From the NCBI GenBank assembly GCA_945837185.1, contig CAMAMZ010000001.1, forward strand, positions 1 through 53,710: a DNA stretch of 53,710 nt. Reading direction: 5' to 3'. Positions 49,799-53,710 of the stretch are shown piece by piece. The notes under the pieces are model-generated. The model did no database searches. It was not told the origin of the DNA and worked only from the letters and a program-made list of their open reading frames with translations. Position 1 is the first letter of the stretch. Each line of letters opens with the position of its first letter. Source of the stretch: an uncultured Bacteroidales bacterium. Lineage in GTDB: Bacteria; Bacteroidota; Bacteroidia; Bacteroidales; Bacteroidaceae. The position numbers and the translations under genes were made by a program.

Positions 49799-52177
49799 AT
49801 GAAGAGTTATCTGAAATTCCTGAGTCATCACAGGCTGTTTACCATTATCAATATCGTAGGGCTGTGCCTATCGATGGCATTCCTGCTGTTGCTGGGCGAC
49901 CTTATCTATCGCCAGACAACGGTAGAAAACTACCAGACACGAGGCGACCGTATCTTCGTAGTAGGTAATGAAGAGTTTATGATGTCACACTTCCGTGTGG
50001 GTCAGAAACTGCAAGACCGTTTCCCTGAGATAGAAGACTGGTGTTCCGCATCGGGTATGGAGATGACATTTACCATCAAGGGGCAGGAGGCGAAGACAAA
50101 GACGCTGCTCACAGCGCCAAACTTCTTTGAGTTCTTCGACTACAAGTTACTCAATGGAGATAAGAAGAAGGTGCTCAATGCGCCTAATCATATGGTAGTT
50201 AGCAAGAAGTTTGCTCAGCGTTATTGGCCAGATGGTGATGCTGTAGGCAAAGAAGTCGTTCTTGGCGACGAAAAAGATGCCGACGGACACATTACCTATA
50301 CCGTCAGCGGTGTGATGGACGATTTCGACCGTTCAGTTATCCCTGACACATACGAATGTGTAGTTAATCTGGAGAATCTGCGCCAGCTTCATGCCTCGGC
50401 ATACACTGAGACCATGAACAATGCTGCCAGTTGTGTGCTGTTCCTGATGGAGCGCGAAGGTTGCAACCTTCGTAGTAAGATAAGCGATATGCGCGAATAT
50501 CTGAAGACCTTCTTCTGGATCTATCGGATGGAAGCCGTAAAGGAGTTGACGCTTACCCAGCTCTCTACGCTCTATTACGATGCCAAGGAGTGTTCTTTTG
50601 AGGGTGACGACCTTAATCATGGCAGTCGCGATATGGCTCATCTTTACGTGATAATTGCCTTACTTGTATTGGTGTTCGCCATCTTCAACTATGTAAACCT
50701 GAGCGTGTCGCTTACCACAGAGCGTTCTAAGGAGATGGCAACAAGACGACTGTTGGGTCTGTCTCGCCTGCAAGTCTTTGCAAAACTGATAGGCGAAAGT
50801 ATCCTCTTTACTGCGATGGCTTTCGTCATTGCCTATCTGATGGCACTTTCTCTGCAAGACAAGGCGATGGAAATGGCTAACTGTCCATTGAATTTGCTGA
50901 AGGATACAGGCGTTATTACTATTGTTGCTTTCCTGCTCGGCATCATCCTCGTAGGCTCAATGGCAGGTTTCGCACCAGCCACGATACTCAGCGGCTATCA
51001 GCCTATCGACATAGTACGCGGCACTTTCCGTCGCCGTGTGCGTCAGCGCTGGAGTCATGTGCTGATGGTGATACAGGCCATCTTTGCTATCGTTATGCTA
51101 ACTGTAACTCTCCTGCTCAGCAGCGGCATTCGCGAAAGGATGAACCAGCCACTGGGATATGACGTGGAAAACATCCTTGAGACTTGGGGCATTAATAACC
51201 TCAGCGAAAGTCAGCGGCAGACATTCCGCAGCAAATTGCTCGCAATTCCAGAGGTAGAGGCAGTTGGCTACGGCTATGGCACTCCCGTTGAGGGACTGGA
51301 GAATAATACGACCACCGCCGATGACGGAACAGTGGTCAGCATGCGATATCTGATTGGCGACAGTTGCTTCTACAACATCCTGAATATCCACCCAGAGAGA
51401 ACCTATACAGACAATGGCAGGGGTGTGAACCACCAACTGCTTCGGCAGTTTGGCAAACGCGATGACGAGCGGAAGATAGTAACTGCCAATGAATCCCTAA
51501 ACTTTGAAGTAGCGGCAGTGTATTCTGATTTGGTCTATCAGAACGTGATGAAAGAAGCAGAGCATCCTACACCGTTTATAATTATCAATGCAAAGGAATT
51601 CCATGATGATGTGGAAACCTTTGCGAACAGACAATATGGAAAGCCTCGCCAGGCACTTGTCAAGTATCATGGGAATCGCGAGAAGGTGGAAAAGGCTATG
51701 TCGAGTCTGATGAAAGAACTTACTGGTTATGAAGCTCCAGAAGTCCATTTGCTCAGCCAGAAACACAGGGAGTGGTACAAGGACTATGAGCGGTTCCTCA
51801 GTGTGCTGACGATCTTTACTGCTGTTGCCCTGCTGATTGCCCTGCTCGGTCTGATGGCTATGAACAGCTACTTTGTCAGTCAGCGTCGCCGCGAGATTGC
51901 TATCCGTCGTGTCTTTGGTGCAGAGATTGGCGGCATCACTTTGCGCTTGCTCTTTACTGTAATCATTCAGTCTGTTGTTGCTATGGTTATCGCCATACCG
52001 CTTTCCTGTTGGCTGGCTCCAATGGTCAGCAGCATTTCTGGTCTTACCATCAAGATGGAGTTTATACCACTACTGCTCTCTCTTGTCATCGTGCTCGCCG
52101 TCAACCTGCTTACCGCAGCCTTCCAAGGCTGGCACGCAGCAACCGAGAATCCCATTAATAGTATCAAGAACGAATAG
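49799..52177 (+). CDS. FtsX/MacB-type ABC transporter permease
   Basis: 792 residues, organised as a duplicated MacB-like half-unit. An N-terminal helix (about 15-35, FTIINIVGLCLSMAFLLLLG) is followed by a periplasmic domain, an FtsX domain (about 280-400) with ERSKEMATRRLLG, another helix near 425-445, a second periplasmic domain and a last FtsX domain with RRREIAIRRVFGAEIG. No nucleotide-binding domain is present; the ATPase must be a separate gene, probably further downstream. Tandem permeases of this kind follow TolC and HlyD genes commonly in Bacteroidales. Confidence 0.95.
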   Translation: MKSYLKFLSHHRLFTIINIVGLCLSMAFLLLLGDLIYRQTTVENYQTRGDRIFVVGNEEFMMSHFRVGQKLQDRFPEIEDWCSASGMEMTFTIKGQEAKTKTLLTAPNFFEFFDYKLLNGDKKKVLNAPNHMVVSKKFAQRYWPDGDAVGKEVVLGDEKDADGHITYTVSGVMDDFDRSVIPDTYECVVNLENLRQLHASAYTETMNNAASCVLFLMEREGCNLRSKISDMREYLKTFFWIYRMEAVKELTLTQLSTLYYDAKECSFEGDDLNHGSRDMAHLYVIIALLVLVFAIFNYVNLSVSLTTERSKEMATRRLLGLSRLQVFAKLIGESILFTAMAFVIAYLMALSLQDKAMEMANCPLNLLKDTGVITIVAFLLGIILVGSMAGFAPATILSGYQPIDIVRGTFRRRVRQRWSHVLMVIQAIFAIVMLTVTLLLSSGIRERMNQPLGYDVENILETWGINNLSESQRQTFRSKLLAIPEVEAVGYGYGTPVEGLENNTTTADDGTVVSMRYLIGDSCFYNILNIHPERTYTDNGRGVNHQLLRQFGKRDDERKIVTANESLNFEVAAVYSDLVYQNVMKEAEHPTPFIIINAKEFHDDVETFANRQYGKPRQALVKYHGNREKVEKAMSSLMKELTGYEAPEVHLLSQKHREWYKDYERFLSVLTIFTAVALLIALLGLMAMNSYFVSQRRREIAIRRVFGAEIGGITLRLLFTVIIQSVVAMVIAIPLSCWLAPMVSSISGLTIKMEFIPLLLSLVIVLAVNLLTAAFQGWHAATENPINSIKNE

Positions 52178-52181
52178 AAAC

Positions 52182-53710
52182 ATGAAGAGTTATTTCAAAT
52201 TCCTGTCGCGCAACAAGGCCTATACCTTTATTAATATAGCAGGCCTGGTGGTATCTCTGATGTTCATTATCCTCATGGGCGACTATGCCTGGAGGCAGTA
52301 CAGCATTGATTCGTGGCACAAGAATGCCGACCGCATCTACCTGACGGGTAATGATGAGGATTTCTTTATGTGGCCGCAGGCTGCACAAGAGATAAAAGAG
52401 ATGTGCCCAGAAGTGGAACAAACGTGTTGCGTGATGAGTCAGAGAGGCCGTATTAAATATGGTCAGCGAGAGGTGAAGGAAGGAGATAAGGAGAATGGCA
52501 TCATCATGCTCACAGACTCTACATTCTTCCGTTTCTTCGATTTCGATCTGCTTGAGGGAGACAAACTGACAGCCCTCAATGCACCTGATAAATGTGTCAT
52601 CACGCAGAGACTGGCCAAGTGACTCTTTGGCGAAAAGAATCCCATCGGTGAGGCCTTGCAGATTGTTGGTCAACGCTCTGTCTTCATGAACAATGAAGAT
52701 CCGTATGACTCGACGCTGGTCTATATCGTCGGCGGCATCGTGAAGGATTTCGACCGCACAGTCCTGCCCAATGAGACGCAACTCATTGCCAGCATGGAGC
52801 GTTTCCCTCAGGTGATGGGCTATACGCTTAGACCCCATTCCTTTGCTTCTGGGCAGACAGGTGCCTGTAAGGCATTTCTCATGCTGAAATCAGGCGCTTC
52901 ACTTGATGCCAAGAAAAAAGTGATAGAAGACTATCTGGCCAAGAATTACATGTGGGCACATATGGACAATCATGAGTTCATCGCAACACCACTGACAGAC
53001 ATCATGTTTGCACCTCAGAACAATGGCTATGGCATGCAGAAAGGGGACAAGACGAGACTTCACATCCTTTTGGCAGCCGTTTTGGCCATCCTATTCTTTG
53101 CCGTCAGCAACTACATCAACCTGACGGTAGCGAATACAGGCTTTCGCGCCAAGGAGATGGCTACGCGACGGCTATTTGGCAGTAGTCAGTGCCAAATCTC
53201 GCTGAAACTGATTGCAGAATCGACGTTGATGATAACCGTTGCCTTCCTCTTGGGTCTTGCTTTGGCATTCGGTTTTCAGGACGATGCTGCAGAACTCTTC
53301 AGAGGCAAGATAGCCTTGCTCAATGATGTCAGCGTCAGCACGGTGAGCGTCTGCCTAGGTTTCATCCTGCTCGTAGACATTATCTCTGGCATTATGCACT
53401 CGTATCAGATTTCCCGCTTCCAACCCATTGACATTGTGAAAGGCAACTTCCGCTACCACTCCAAGATGGTAATGGGGCGGTTGTTCATCATTGTGCAGAA
53501 TGTCGTTACGGTCACGATGCTCACAGCAGCCCTCGTCATCTGGCTACAACTAAATCACCTCATTCACGCACCCTTAGGCTTCAATACAGAACGACTCTAT
53601 TATGTGAACGTGCCAGAGGGCAAGAGCCAGACAGTCAGGAGCCAATTAGAGAAGATGCCCTTCGTAGAGCGCATCGGTGAGTATAGCGGAACAACCTTTG
53701 TCACCTACAG
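52182..53710 (+). pseudogene. Second FtsX/MacB-type permease, interrupted by an in-frame TGA, 3' end outside the window
   Basis: A paralogue of the preceding permease, starting MKSYFKFLSRNKAYTFINIAG. Codon 147 (52620-52622) is TGA; afterwards the same frame continues (LFGEKNPIGEALQIVG) without another stop for 363 codons to the window end, keeping the FtsX motif RAKEMATRRLFG. In the aligned preceding copy the residue is Arg (FAQRYWPDGD against LAK-stop-LFGEKN), and TGA is one C-to-T change from CGA. So this is a nonsense mutation, a sequencing error or, less likely, a readthrough codon. Reading frame and similarity are otherwise intact, pointing to a very recent event. Confidence 0.85.

Overview
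The window looks like a chromosomal segment of a Bacteroidales bacterium, most likely Prevotellaceae; genus is not resolved. Supporting signs are the many TAnnTTTG -7 promoter boxes, families typical of the phylum (DUF3109, DUF4292, a penicillin-binding protein with a C-terminal PASTA domain, a glycine-lipid acyltransferase pair, Bacteroidota-type FtsL), a DAP-type MurE, and moderate GC content. I see no insertion sequence, prophage, CRISPR array or rRNA.

Layout. 1-8800: a Ser-type sulfatase behind a DEAD-box RNA helicase (minus); gpmI, ung and a DUF3109 gene (plus); an AraC regulator paired with a secreted rhamnosidase-N-like protein (minus). 8800-12130: gyrB, rpsT and tRNA-Glu (minus), with recO divergent. 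12201-27895: a complete dcw cell-wall/division cluster on the minus strand in the order mraZ, rsmH, ftsL, ftsI, murE, mraY, murD, ftsW, murG, murC, ftsQ, ftsA, ftsZ. It is led by a promoter carrying a three-copy MraZ operator. 28210-30043: a two-gene acyltransferase operon (glycine lipid, glsA/glsB-like).

30105-36295: dgt (minus) diverges from dut, a TPR protein, a DUF4292 lipoprotein and an EnvC-like factor; the last three are joined by ATGA overlaps. 36371-41500: an M20 deacylase (minus), acyl-CoA ligase, prfB without the usual frameshift, a 46-residue membrane protein, a CYTH protein, and a convergent VanZ-like gene. 41597-45286: two tandem NSS-type sodium symporters and a helix-hairpin-helix protein. 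45682-53710: a histidine kinase/response regulator pair diverging from a TolC, HlyD, FtsX-permease, FtsX-permease export operon. The second permease has an in-frame TGA and runs off the window.

Most of the window is conserved housekeeping sequence. I do not see a clear, wholly new system. The observations most worth following are the DUF4292 lipoprotein as a possible LolB-like factor in an envelope operon, the regulatory dyad between the two-component genes and the export operon, the interrupted permease, the MraZ operator, three genes whose -7 box almost touches the start codon (predicted leaderless mRNAs), and the loss of the prfB frameshift.
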